Origin: Betaproteobacteria bacterium
Lineage (GTDB): Bacteria > Pseudomonadota > Gammaproteobacteria > Burkholderiales > Casimicrobiaceae
DNA: 45,101 nt
Direction of reading: 5' to 3'
Assembly (NCBI GenBank): GCA_027492485.1
Contig: JAPUER010000079.1
Coordinates: forward strand, 26,226 to 71,326
How positions within the stretch are numbered: position 1 is the first letter of the stretch; each line of letters opens with the position of its first letter. The translations under genes and the position numbers were made by a program. This document shows positions 9,633-18,343 of the stretch, one piece after another. Under the pieces are notes generated by a model. It made no database searches, was not told where the DNA came from, and was given only the letters and a program-made list of their open reading frames with translations.

Positions 9633-10492
9633 CCGCGCCCGTTGCTCCGCTCGCGTTGACCTGGCCCATCGTTCTGATCGTCCTGTTTGGCGCGCTGCTG
9701 CATGCAAGCTGGAATGTGCTGGTGAAGTCCAGCACCGACAAGGCGCTCGATACCGCACTCATTCACCTGCTCGGTTCGTTGATCGCCTTGCCCCTGCTGC
9801 TGGTCGTCGGCCTGCCAGGCGCCGCGTCGTGGCCCTACATCGTGGCATCGGTGGTCATTCACATCGGCTACTACATCGCGTTGACGGGCGCGTACAAGCA
9901 CGGCGACATGGGCTTGACCTATCCCCTGATGCGCGGCGTAGCGCCGATGCTGGTGGCGCTGTCGACGGTGATGACGGTCGGTGAGTCGCTGGCGCCGCTG
10001 GCCTGGGCGGGGGTGACAGGCATCTGTGCCGGCGTGCTGGTGCTTGGTTTGAGCCGACATGCGCTCGACAATCGCCGCGCGACGTCATTTGCGCTGGCCA
10101 ACGCGGTCGTCATCGCCGTCTACACGATCATCGACGCGCTCGGTGCGCGGGCGTCGGGCAATGCGGTGCAGTACGTGGTGGCACTTTTTGTGCTGGACGG
10201 CTGGCCGTTTGCGTTGCTGGTACTCGCGCGACGCGGTCGTGCCGCCTGGCCCTATGCGCGTGCGCGCTGGCCGCTGGCGGCGGGCGGTGCGCTGGCGTCG
10301 CTCGGTTCCTACGGCATCGCGCTGTGGGCGATGACGCGCGCGCCGGTGGCCACGGTGGCCGCACTGCGCGAAACCTCGGTGCTGTTTGCCGCGCTGCTGG
10401 GGACATGGTTGCTGAAAGAGCCGTTTACGATGCGCCGCGCGCTGGGCACCTGCGCCATTGTGGCCGGCGTCATGGCACTGAGACTCGCCTGA
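9629..10492 (+). CDS. phosphonate-utilisation-associated DMT/EamA-type membrane protein
   Basis: A 287-residue membrane protein with about ten hydrophobic segments in two EamA-like halves, the layout of drug/metabolite transporters. The first half begins with PIVLIVLFGALLHASWN; the second ends with a typical LLGTWLLKEPFTMRRALG segment. A subfamily of such proteins recurs in phosphonate operons, and this one overlaps the phnZ stop by four bases (ATGA), so it is translated with phnZ. It might import a phosphonate or export an amine or amino-acid product. The direction and substrate cannot be read from sequence. Confidence 0.8.
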   Translation: MTAPVAPLALTWPIVLIVLFGALLHASWNVLVKSSTDKALDTALIHLLGSLIALPLLLVVGLPGAASWPYIVASVVIHIGYYIALTGAYKHGDMGLTYPLMRGVAPMLVALSTVMTVGESLAPLAWAGVTGICAGVLVLGLSRHALDNRRATSFALANAVVIAVYTIIDALGARASGNAVQYVVALFVLDGWPFALLVLARRGRAAWPYARARWPLAAGGALASLGSYGIALWAMTRAPVATVAALRETSVLFAALLGTWLLKEPFTMRRALGTCAIVAGVMALRLA

Positions 10493-10502
10493 CGGAGGGC
10501 AC

Positions 10503-12926
10503 ATGAGTGAAACCGGACTACCCACGCACGCCGAAATCGTCATCGTTGGCGGCGGTATTGCCGGCTGTTCGACGGCTTACCATTTAGCCAGGCTCGGCAA
10601 ACGCGATGTCCTGCTGCTCGAACAGGGCAAGCTGACCTGCGGCACCACCTGGCACGCGGCCGGCCTGATCGGACAGATGCGGCCGAACCGCAACATGACG
10701 CAGATGAGCAAGTACGGCATCGAGCTGTACTCGACACTTGAAGCGGAAACGGGCCTCGCGACCGGATGGAAGCAATGCGGCAGCGTCAACGTCGCGGCAA
10801 CGCCCGAGCGACTGCAAGTGCTGAAGAAGCAGATTGCACTGGCACGCAGCTTTGGCGTGGAGGTGCACGAAATCTCGCGCGACGGGGTGCGCGAGCGCGT
10901 GCCCGTGATGCGGACCGACGATCTGACCGGAGCGATCTGGATTCCCGGCGACGGCAAGGCCAACCCGGCCGATCTCGCAATGTCGCTCGCCAAAGGCGCG
11001 CGCAATCGCGGTGTGCGCATCATGGAAGACATCGAGGTAACCGGTGTGGTCGTCGACAAGGGGCGTGCCGTTGGCGTGCGAACGGCGCAGGGCGAGGTGC
11101 GCTGCGAAGTGCTGGTCAACTGCGCCGGACAATGGGCACGGCAGTTCGGGCGTCTGGCCGGCGTCAACGTGCCGCTTTACTCTGCGGAGCACTTCTACAT
11201 CGTCACCGGCAAGATCGACGGTGTGGCGCCGATGATGCCGGTGGTGCGCGACCCCGATGGTTACATCTACTACAAGGAGGAGGTGGGCGGCCTGCTGATG
11301 GGCGGCTTCGAGCCGAAGGCGAAGCCGTGGAAGGTCGATCCGATTCCGTCGACTTTCCAGTTCGAGTTGCTGGGCGAGGACTGGGATCAGTTCGAAATCC
11401 TGATGACCAATGCGATACACCGCACGCCATGCCTCGAAACCGCCGAGGTCAAGATGCTGCTGAACGGCCCGGAAAGCTTTACGCCCGATGGCAACTTCAT
11501 CCTGGGCGAGGCGCCTGAATTGCGCAACTATTTCGTTGCCGCCGGCTTCAATTCGGCGGGTATTGCCAATTCCGGCGGCGCCGGGCGCCTCATGGCCGAG
11601 TGGATCGTCGGTGGCGAGCCGCCGGGCGATTTGTGGGATGTGGACATTCGCCGTTTCGGCAGTTTCACGGGCAACCGCCGCGCGCTGTTCGACCGCACGG
11701 CCGAGACGCTGGGCCTGCACTATGCGATGCGCTGGCCGCGGCAGGAATTGGAGACTGCTCGTCCGCTGCGCACGTCGCCGCTGTACGACCTGCTCGCCGC
11801 CAAGAACGCCGAGTTCGGCAGCAAGAATGGCTGGGAGCGTGCCAACTACTTCAAGCCTGGCGCTGCGGTGCGCCCCGACTACACGCTGGCAACGCCCGCC
11901 TGGTTGCCCTGGATGATCGGAGAGCAGCGTGCCACTCGCGACGCCGTGGCGATTTACGATCAGACCTCGTTCTCGAAACTGCTATTGCAGGGGCGCGATG
12001 CGCTTGACGTGCTGCAACGCCTCTGCGCCAACGAGGTGGACGTGCCGGTTGACCGCATGGTCTACACCGCCATGCTCAATGCGCGCGGCGGCTTCGAGAG
12101 CGATCTCACCGTGATTCGCCTCGCAGCCGACCGCTTTCTGGTCGTCACCGGCTCGGCGCAGACGACGCGCGATTTCGACTGGATTTCGCGCCACATTGGC
12201 GACGGGCAGTTCGCCACACTCACCGATGTGACGGCACAGTACGCGGTGCTCTCGGTGATGGGGCCGAACGCGCAGGCGCTGTTGGCACGCGTCAGCGCGG
12301 ACGATCTGTCGCCCGCGAGCCTGAAGTTTTCTTCGTCCCGCGAGATCGACGTCGGCTTCGCACGCGTGCGCGCGGCGCGCATGAGCTACGTCGGCGGACC
12401 GGGCTACGAGCTGTACGTCCCGATCGAAATGGCGCGCCATGTCTATCTGGCGCTGCATGAGGCCGGTGCCGATCTCGGGCTGCGCGACGCCGGCTACCAC
12501 GCGCTCGATGCGCTGCGCATCGAACAGGGTCGGCGTGCCTGGGGCGCCGAGCTGGGGCCGGACGAAACGCCATGGGAGGCGGGCCTTTCGTTTGCCGTCA
12601 AACTTGATCGCGACGCCGATTTCATCGGCAAGGCGGCGCTGCTGGCCCTGCGCGACAAGCCGCTGCGCAAGAAACTGGTGAGCCTCGTGTTCGATTCGCC
12701 CGAGCCCTACGCCTGGGGGGGTGAGCCGATCGTGCTGAACGGCGAGACGGTGGGTGAAATTTCGTCCGTCGGCTGGAGCCCGCTCGCGGCCGCCTGTGTG
12801 GCGCTCGGCTATGTGCGTGGCGCCGGCGCCAACAACCCACATGCGGGCACGCCCGCCACGGTCGAACTTTGGGGTGAACGCGTCGCCGTGAAGCTATATG
12901 ATCGCTGGCCTGTAAAGACCGTCTGA
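10503..12926 (+). CDS. dimethylglycine/sarcosine dehydrogenase-like FAD oxidoreductase with GcvT domains
   Basis: An 807-residue flavoprotein in the domain order of dimethylglycine dehydrogenase. An N-terminal FAD domain (VIVGGGIAGCSTAYHLA, residues 13-29) is followed by a GTTWHAAG motif whose H51 is the usual covalent FAD attachment site. An FAO_M-like linker lies around 375-430, and GcvT plus GcvT-C folate-binding domains occupy about 430-800. Such enzymes demethylate N-methylated amino acids and pass the one-carbon unit to tetrahydrofolate. Its place directly after phnZ suggests an N-methylated aminophosphonate, or a product such as dimethylglycine, as substrate; this is inference. A GGAGG ribosome site precedes the ATG. 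Confidence 0.85.
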   Translation: MSETGLPTHAEIVIVGGGIAGCSTAYHLARLGKRDVLLLEQGKLTCGTTWHAAGLIGQMRPNRNMTQMSKYGIELYSTLEAETGLATGWKQCGSVNVAATPERLQVLKKQIALARSFGVEVHEISRDGVRERVPVMRTDDLTGAIWIPGDGKANPADLAMSLAKGARNRGVRIMEDIEVTGVVVDKGRAVGVRTAQGEVRCEVLVNCAGQWARQFGRLAGVNVPLYSAEHFYIVTGKIDGVAPMMPVVRDPDGYIYYKEEVGGLLMGGFEPKAKPWKVDPIPSTFQFELLGEDWDQFEILMTNAIHRTPCLETAEVKMLLNGPESFTPDGNFILGEAPELRNYFVAAGFNSAGIANSGGAGRLMAEWIVGGEPPGDLWDVDIRRFGSFTGNRRALFDRTAETLGLHYAMRWPRQELETARPLRTSPLYDLLAAKNAEFGSKNGWERANYFKPGAAVRPDYTLATPAWLPWMIGEQRATRDAVAIYDQTSFSKLLLQGRDALDVLQRLCANEVDVPVDRMVYTAMLNARGGFESDLTVIRLAADRFLVVTGSAQTTRDFDWISRHIGDGQFATLTDVTAQYAVLSVMGPNAQALLARVSADDLSPASLKFSSSREIDVGFARVRAARMSYVGGPGYELYVPIEMARHVYLALHEAGADLGLRDAGYHALDALRIEQGRRAWGAELGPDETPWEAGLSFAVKLDRDADFIGKAALLALRDKPLRKKLVSLVFDSPEPYAWGGEPIVLNGETVGEISSVGWSPLAAACVALGYVRGAGANNPHAGTPATVELWGERVAVKLYDRWPVKTV

Positions 12927-12940
12927 CTGTCTAGTCCAGC

Positions 12941-13735
12941 ATGCTGCAATCCGCCCCGCCCTGGGTGCACAAGCTTCGCGCCGATGCCGATCAGCCACCG
13001 CTGCGTGAGAGGGTGCCGCTGTCGTGGGGCGGCGTCGAGATCGGTGACGCCGAGGCAAAAATCCTGCGTCAGATTGCGCATACCTTCAGCTTCCAGAACA
13101 TATCGCCATTGCGCGACACGGCGAACGGCTGGATCGTCGACGGCAATCTCACCGAGAGTCTCGCCCGCATTGCGCTCGCCATGCGCGACCTCGGCTTCAC
13201 CCACGTCTGGCGCAACGAGCAGCTGCCGGTGTACGACGTGCGCGGCCACATGCTGGGCAGCATCGAGCGTGCCGCCGTGCGTCCGCTCGGGTTGCGCACA
13301 CGTGCCGTGCATCTGGTCGGCGAGACCTCGGATGGGCAATTCTGGATACAGCAACGTGCGCTCGACAAGGCGAACGATCCCGGCCAGTGGGACACGCTGA
13401 TGGGCGGCATGGTGACTGCGGTGGACACGCCGGAGAGCGCGCTCGAACGCGAAACCTGGGAAGAAGCGGGCTTTCGGCTGGATGAGTTGTTCAGCCTGAG
13501 TTGGGGCGGTGTCGTGCAGGTGAACAAGCCGACGCCGGACGGTGCCAGCGGCTACATCAGCGAACGCATCGACTGGTATCGCGCCACGGTGCCGAACGGG
13601 CGAGAACCAAAGAATCAGGATGGCGAAGTCGAACGTTTCGCACGGGTGCCGCGCGACTCGATGGTGGCGGGTGTCGCCGCCGGCAAGTTCACGCTGGAGG
13701 CCGGGCTGGTGATTGCGGCTTCGCTGGGGTACTGA
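12941..13735 (+). CDS. Nudix hydrolase with N-terminal DUF4743-like domain
   Basis: A 264-residue protein. An N-terminal domain of about 115 residues resembles that found in front of thiamine-pyrophosphokinase-associated Nudix enzymes. The Nudix box begins at GMVTAVD and continues to RETWEEAGF, with REXXEEXG intact. The first glutamate of the box is aspartate here. Relatives hydrolyse nucleoside-diphosphate or damaged thiamine-diphosphate compounds; the substrate here is unknown. It starts 14 bp after the flavoprotein gene and is probably co-transcribed, but nothing links it directly to phosphonates. No convincing ribosome site is seen. Confidence 0.8.
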   Translation: MLQSAPPWVHKLRADADQPPLRERVPLSWGGVEIGDAEAKILRQIAHTFSFQNISPLRDTANGWIVDGNLTESLARIALAMRDLGFTHVWRNEQLPVYDVRGHMLGSIERAAVRPLGLRTRAVHLVGETSDGQFWIQQRALDKANDPGQWDTLMGGMVTAVDTPESALERETWEEAGFRLDELFSLSWGGVVQVNKPTPDGASGYISERIDWYRATVPNGREPKNQDGEVERFARVPRDSMVAGVAAGKFTLEAGLVIAASLGY

Positions 13736-13798
13736 ATCTCGCTGCGCGATCGCATTGCTGTTGACGCGGCGCAACAACCACGGCGTTCGGGAGGACAG

Positions 13799-14917
13799 AT
13801 GAAAAAAATTGTAGCCTTGCTTGCGATGGTGGTGCTGGCGCTGGCGGCCTACCTCTCGTTGTGGCCGGTGCCGGTGGAGCCGGCGGTGTGGAGCGCGCCT
13901 GCGGCACCCGGTTACGTCGGGCCGCATTCGGTTAACACCAAGCTCGCGAATCTGAAGCTGATTGCACTGGGCAACGAGGAAGGCCCGGAACACATCGCCG
14001 TCGGCCGCGATGGCAAGCTCTATGCGGCAGTGGCGAGCGGCAACATCCTGCGCATGAACGCCGACGGCTCGGCGCAGGAAGTGTTCGTCAATACCGGCGG
14101 TCGGGTGCTGGGCTTCGATTTCGATGCGGCCGGCAATCTGATTGCAGCGGATGCGATGAAAGGACTGCTCGCCGTCGCGCCCGATCGCAAGATCAGCGTG
14201 CTCACCGACCGCGTCGGCGGCGACCCGATTCGCTATGCCGATGCCGTCGTCGTCGCCGCCAGTGGCAAGATGTACTTCACCGATGCCTCGACGCGCTTTG
14301 CGCCCAGCCAGTGGGGCGGCACCTTCGAGGCCAGCGTGCTCGACATTCTGGAGCAGCAGGCCACCGGTCGCGTGCTGGAGTACGACCCCGCGACGCGTGG
14401 CACCCGCATCGTTGCCCGTGGCCTCGCGTTCGCCAATGGCATTGCGCTGTCGAAGGACGAGCAGACGCTATTCGTCAACGAGACCGGCAAGTATCGCGTG
14501 TGGAAGATCGCGGCGACCGCGGACAACCTCGACCTGTCGAGCGGTGCGGCGGCGTCCAACGCGGCGGTGCTGTTCGACAACCTGCCCGGTTACCCGGACA
14601 ACCTGATGCGCGGACTCGACGGCAGGATCTGGCTCGGTTTTGCCAAGCCGCGCAATCCGACGATCGACAACATGGCCGGCAAACCCTTCCTGCGCAAGCT
14701 CACGCTGCGGCTGCCGCGGGCGCTGTGGCCGGTGCCGAAAGCCTATGGCCACGTGATCGCGTTTACCGAGGACGGCAAGGTGGTTGCCGACTTGCAGGAC
14801 CCGACCGGGGCTTACCCGGAAACTACGGCGATTACCGAGACGGCGGATCGCTGGTACGTGCAGAGCCTGCACGCGAAAGGCCTGGGCTGGCTGCCCCGGC
14901 CGCCCCGGCCGCAGTAG
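13799..14917 (+). CDS. membrane-anchored strictosidine-synthase/SMP-30-like six-bladed beta-propeller protein
   Basis: A 372-residue protein with an N-terminal membrane segment (residues 3-22) that probably serves as a signal anchor, so the propeller faces the periplasm. Repeated blade motifs are visible: EGPEHIAVGRDGKLYAAV, LGFDFDAAGNLIAAD, ANGIALSKDEQTLFVNET and YPDNLMRGLDGRIWLG. This pattern belongs to the strictosidine-synthase-like/arylesterase (APMAP) family, with calcium-dependent lactonase or esterase activity in some members. The substrate is unknown. A gggagga ribosome site precedes the ATG. The TAG stop is shared with the first bases of the adjacent palindromic element. Confidence 0.82.
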   Translation: MKKIVALLAMVVLALAAYLSLWPVPVEPAVWSAPAAPGYVGPHSVNTKLANLKLIALGNEEGPEHIAVGRDGKLYAAVASGNILRMNADGSAQEVFVNTGGRVLGFDFDAAGNLIAADAMKGLLAVAPDRKISVLTDRVGGDPIRYADAVVVAASGKMYFTDASTRFAPSQWGGTFEASVLDILEQQATGRVLEYDPATRGTRIVARGLAFANGIALSKDEQTLFVNETGKYRVWKIAATADNLDLSSGAAASNAAVLFDNLPGYPDNLMRGLDGRIWLGFAKPRNPTIDNMAGKPFLRKLTLRLPRALWPVPKAYGHVIAFTEDGKVVADLQDPTGAYPETTAITETADRWYVQSLHAKGLGWLPRPPRPQ

Positions 14918-15183
14918 GGCCTGTTAACGCTATTTTCGCGAGATGCGTTGCAACGAGACGGCGATGGCTGCAAGGCGCGATGCGAAGAACGTGGTGGTTC
15001 CACGTTCAAGCATCGCAACGCGGCAGACACGCCGTCTCGTTGCAACCCTCCGGGGCGTGTCGTATTTTCGCGCCCGGTGTTGTTGCGAAGTCCTTGTGGT
15101 GCCCGCACCACGGCGGCCTTCGCGCCTAACCGTGCATCGAAAATACGACCGCCGCACTCGCGAAAATAGCGTTAACAGGCCCT
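14916..15183. repeat. 268-bp compound palindromic element (MITE-like)
   Basis: The element is bounded by a perfect 27-bp inverted repeat (14916-14942 and 15157-15183, starting agggcctgttaacgc). Inside are a perfect 17-bp inverted repeat (14947-14963 with 15030-15046) enclosing a smaller stem (gaacgtgg 14987-14994 with ccacgttc 15000-15007). A further 10-bp repeat, cgtattttcg 15061-15070 with cgaaaatacg 15138-15147, encloses gtggtg/caccac. The whole could fold into a branched cruciform or RNA. There is no open reading frame of note. It fills the gap between two convergent genes and probably ends transcription from both. Mobile origin is inferred. Confidence 0.75.
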
Positions 15184-15186
15184 GGG

Positions 15187-15714
15187 TCACATCTGCAGAA
15201 CGACGCCTGCCACGGCACCGAACGCGATCATCCACAGCGGATGCCACTTGGTGAGCATATAAACCGCGAACGAGATGCCGGCGAGCACCCACGCGCGCCA
15301 GTCCGGAAATCCGCGCATCAACAGCATGCAGCCGGCGAACATCAGTCCGACCGTGACCGGCGCCAGGCCGCGCAACACGATCTCGCGCCAGGGGTTGGCC
15401 TGCAGGCGGGCAAACATCTTGGTGGTGATCACCATCAGCACGAAGGGCACGAAACTGATGCCGCCGAGCGCCGTCAGGGCACCGGGAATGCCGGCGACGT
15501 GGTAGCCGAACAGGGCGATGTAGAGGATGTTCGGTCCCGGTGCCACCTGCGCCAGCGCGATGTAGCCGGCGAATTCGGTGGTCGTCATCAGGCCGCGGCC
15601 CTCGACGAAGAAGCGGTGCATGTCCGGGATCAGCGGAATAGTGCCGCCGATGCACAGGAACGACAGCGACACGTACAGAAGCAGGATGTCGAGCAGTTGA
15701 TCGCTGCCTTTCAC
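15187..15714 (-). CDS. chromate transporter, short-chain ChrA-type subunit (second gene)
   Basis: A membrane protein of 175 residues from a GTG start at 15714 that overlaps the stop of the preceding gene (GTGA). It has the CHR-domain pattern: LLYVSLSFLCIGGTIPLIPDM, then the conserved APGPNILYIALFGYHVAG helix. Short CHR proteins act in pairs, and each corresponds to half of full-length ChrA. Pairs have been tied to chromate efflux, although some may carry other oxyanions. The frame stays open upstream to 16167, but that part lies over the partner gene and looks non-coding. It converges on the palindromic element. Confidence 0.85.
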   Translation of the reverse strand: MKGSDQLLDILLLYVSLSFLCIGGTIPLIPDMHRFFVEGRGLMTTTEFAGYIALAQVAPGPNILYIALFGYHVAGIPGALTALGGISFVPFVLMVITTKMFARLQANPWREIVLRGLAPVTVGLMFAGCMLLMRGFPDWRAWVLAGISFAVYMLTKWHPLWMIAFGAVAGVVLQM

Positions 15715-16307
15715 AGCCGCCCCCGCTTCGCGAGCGTTACGCCGACGGCGCCGCAGACCAGCAGCACCAGCGCCATGTGCCAGTGCGCGAAGAACGCGAG
15801 CGCGGCGGACGCGGCGCAGAGCACGATGCCCAGCGGTCGCCGCCAGAAGCCGCCCCCCATCTTGAGCGACATGTAGAGCAGGTAGGCCGTCGCGGTGGCG
15901 GCCATGCCGGTCATCGCCGAGCGCACCGCCGGCAGGTGCGCGAAGCTGTGATAGACGGCATTGAGCGCCAGCAGGATCGCCAGCGGCACGCCGACGATGC
16001 CGGCGAAGGCAATCAGTGCGCCGACCACGCCGTGATAGCGGGTGCCGATGAACACTGCCAGATTGACCATGTTCGGCCCCGGCACTGCCTGGCAGACGGT
16101 CACGATCTCGGTGAATTCCTGCGACGAAATCCACTTGCGGTCCTCGACCAGGATGCGCCGGCCCCACGGCAGCGCGCCGCCAAAGGCGCTGACGCCGATT
16201 TGCAGGAAGGCCAGAAACATCGCCCAGCGGCTGGGGACGAAGGGCGTTACGGGGGACGGAGGTGCCGCCGGCGCAACAGGCGCGGGCGACGGAGCGGGCG
16301 AACTCAT
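15711..16307 (-). CDS. chromate transporter, short-chain ChrA-type subunit (first gene)
   Basis: A 198-residue membrane protein with a proline/alanine-rich N-terminal tail, then a CHR domain: FLAFLQIGVSAFGGALPWG, followed by the hallmark VPGPNMVNLAVFIG helix. It pairs with the overlapping downstream gene, giving the two inverted CHR halves found in one chain in long ChrA proteins. Chromate export is the known role of the family; other substrates are possible. No regulator such as ChrB is nearby. Confidence 0.87.
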   Translation of the reverse strand: MSSPAPSPAPVAPAAPPSPVTPFVPSRWAMFLAFLQIGVSAFGGALPWGRRILVEDRKWISSQEFTEIVTVCQAVPGPNMVNLAVFIGTRYHGVVGALIAFAGIVGVPLAILLALNAVYHSFAHLPAVRSAMTGMAATATAYLLYMSLKMGGGFWRRPLGIVLCAASAALAFFAHWHMALVLLVCGAVGVTLAKRGRL

Positions 16308-16538
16308 TGCAATCGATGCTAGCGCAGGGGATTCGTTGCTCGCCGTCAGGTTGCTGACCGGGCGGGCAGGTGGGTGAATTGACTCAACAGCTTTACGTTG
16401 AAAGCGCTTTTGGAATAAGGATTACCGGCGATTTATTGAAATAGTCGACTTTATATAAAAATAGGCTCTTGGACCAGTTGCAATGCGCATTTCGTTGAAA
16501 AGATGTATGCCGCGAACCGTCGCGGCAAGAATTGACCC
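16308..16538. promoter_or_regulatory. AT-rich divergent intergenic region
   Basis: A 231-bp gap between the leftward chromate-transporter pair and the rightward thioesterase gene. The stretch at about 16385-16480 (including gactttatataaaaatagg near 16446-16465) is notably AT-rich against GC-rich neighbours, as expected for promoters in both directions. I could not assign -35 and -10 boxes with confidence. Confidence 0.4.
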
Positions 16539-16952
16539 ATGCTCGCCAGCGATTCACCCATCCCGCCGTTTGAACTGCCGTTGACCATCCACTCGTCTGA
16601 CATCGACGAATTGGGGCATGTCAACAATGTTGTCTACCTGGCGTGGGTGCAGGACGTTGCTATCGCACACTGGAACTTTTTGACTACGCCGGAACAGCGC
16701 GAGCGCCACGTCTGGGTCGCCCTGCGGCATGAAATCGACTATCTGACCGAGGCGGTGCCGGGCGACACGGTGTTCGCCCGCACCTGGACGGGAACGGCAC
16801 GCGGTCTGCGCTATCCGCGCCATACGGAGATAATTCGGGGTGGTGACGGCAAAGTGCTGGCCCGGGCGGTCACCCAGTGGTGCCCGCTGGATCGGGCAAG
16901 CGGCCGGCCGAGCCGACTGCCGGCCGAGATCGGCGCGTGGTTCGGCAAATAG
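16539..16952 (+). CDS. acyl-CoA thioesterase, 4HBT/YbgC-like hotdog family
   Basis: A 137-residue single hotdog-fold protein. The motif SDIDELGHVNNVVYLAW (residues 20-36) carries the catalytic aspartate and the GHVNN turn of the 4-hydroxybenzoyl-CoA thioesterase family. The protein should hydrolyse acyl-CoA or acyl-ACP thioesters in the cytoplasm. It stands alone between the chromate transporters and an exported hydrolase, so context gives no hint of substrate. Confidence 0.85.
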   Translation: MLASDSPIPPFELPLTIHSSDIDELGHVNNVVYLAWVQDVAIAHWNFLTTPEQRERHVWVALRHEIDYLTEAVPGDTVFARTWTGTARGLRYPRHTEIIRGGDGKVLARAVTQWCPLDRASGRPSRLPAEIGAWFGK

Positions 16953-17067
16953 CGGCCGACCCGCGTGCCACCGGCGCCATGCGCCCCAGGGCGCCGCAAT
17001 GGCGGCGGCGCGACGGCCCGGACGCGGGCAACGGCAAAAAGAGAAAACGACGGACTTGGAGGATTGG

Positions 17068-18324
17068 ATGGTGAAGCGGCCCACGAGCCGACAAGGCTCG
17101 CGCAAGGCGCTGTTGTCTGGCGCGGCGCGCGGCGGCTGGCGTTGGTCCGGCGCGCTGGCGCTGGTTGCGCTCGCCGCGGTCGGCAAACTGGCGCTGACCT
17201 TCGGCAGCAGCGAGGTAGCGGCGGCGACGGCTGCGCCCGCGACCACGTCCGCGCCGGTAGTCGCGACCGATGACAATGCGCCGCACCGGCGGCCGGTTAA
17301 AGTGGTGGCGCCGGAGCGCCTGAAGCTGAAAGTGGCGCAGGGCGAGGTGCTGGTGCCGGCCTACAGCAGCGTGCCGCTGGCCGACGTCAAGGCGCAGCCC
17401 GCGATTCGCCGCGCCGTGATCGTGATCCACGGTCGCCTGCGCGACGCCGATCGCTACTTCGATCTGGCCGGCAAGGCGCTCAAGGCAAGCGGCGCCGAGG
17501 CCGAAACCTTGCTCATCGCGCCGCAAATCATCACCACCGCCGATGCCGCGCGCCACGATCTGCCGCCGGCGGCGGTGCGCTGGAAGAACGAGGCCTGGCT
17601 GGGCGGCGAGCCGGCGAAGGGGCCGTACCCGGTCAGTTCGTTTGAAATTCTCGACGGCATCGCCGCGCTGCTGGCCGATCGCAACCGCTTCCCGAACCTC
17701 GACCGCATCGTGTTCGTGGCGCACTCCGGCGGCGCGCAGATGGTGCAACGCTACGCGGTGGTCGGGCGTGCCGATCAGGTCATCGCGGCGGCGGGCCTGC
17801 ATCCCGTCGCCGATGGCGGCGATCACGCGGCGGTTGGCAAAGGCAGCATCCGCCTGCGCTACGTGGTCGCCAACCCGTCGTCCTACCTGTATTTCGACGC
17901 CCAGCGACCGGTCAATGTCGCCCATTGCCGCGAGCAGGACCATTGGCGCTACGGGCTCAACGATGCGGTGCCGTACGTGACGGCGCAGGGCGACGCGCGC
18001 GCGTTCGAGGCGCGCTACTTCGGTCGTCGGGTGATCTATCTGCTCGGCGGCAATGACATCGACCCCAATCACAGCGCGCTCGACAAGAGTTGTGCGGGCG
18101 AGGCGCAGGGCGCCTTCCGGCTCGAGCGCGGCAACAACTATTTCGCGCATCTGCAGCGCCGGGCCAAGGCGCAGAATCTGGTACTGCGCCACAGCCGCGT
18201 CGAGGTGCCCGGCATTGGCCATGAGGCCGAACGCATGCTCAACTCGGTGTGTGGCCGGGCGGCGCTGTTCGATGCGGCAGGGTGCGAGATGAAGCCCGGC
18301 GAGGCGATGACCGCCCCGAAGTAG
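17068..18324 (+). CDS. exported alpha/beta hydrolase of unknown substrate
   Basis: About 418 residues from the ATG at 17068, which has GGAGGA four bases upstream. The frame is open earlier, to 16840, but that part overlaps the thioesterase gene. A basic stretch and hydrophobic helix (about residues 24-43) form a signal peptide or anchor, followed by an Ala/Thr/Pro-rich linker. The hydrolase core has RRAVIVIHGRLRDADRYF at the oxyanion strand and a nucleophile elbow VAHSGGAQ with S220 (HSGG rather than GHSxG). The probable histidine is in VPGIGHEAERM near the end. It resembles uncharacterised secreted esterase-like proteins. Confidence 0.75.
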   Translation: MVKRPTSRQGSRKALLSGAARGGWRWSGALALVALAAVGKLALTFGSSEVAAATAAPATTSAPVVATDDNAPHRRPVKVVAPERLKLKVAQGEVLVPAYSSVPLADVKAQPAIRRAVIVIHGRLRDADRYFDLAGKALKASGAEAETLLIAPQIITTADAARHDLPPAAVRWKNEAWLGGEPAKGPYPVSSFEILDGIAALLADRNRFPNLDRIVFVAHSGGAQMVQRYAVVGRADQVIAAAGLHPVADGGDHAAVGKGSIRLRYVVANPSSYLYFDAQRPVNVAHCREQDHWRYGLNDAVPYVTAQGDARAFEARYFGRRVIYLLGGNDIDPNHSALDKSCAGEAQGAFRLERGNNYFAHLQRRAKAQNLVLRHSRVEVPGIGHEAERMLNSVCGRAALFDAAGCEMKPGEAMTAPK

Positions 18325-18343
18325 TGCGCTGCGGTCACTGCTT

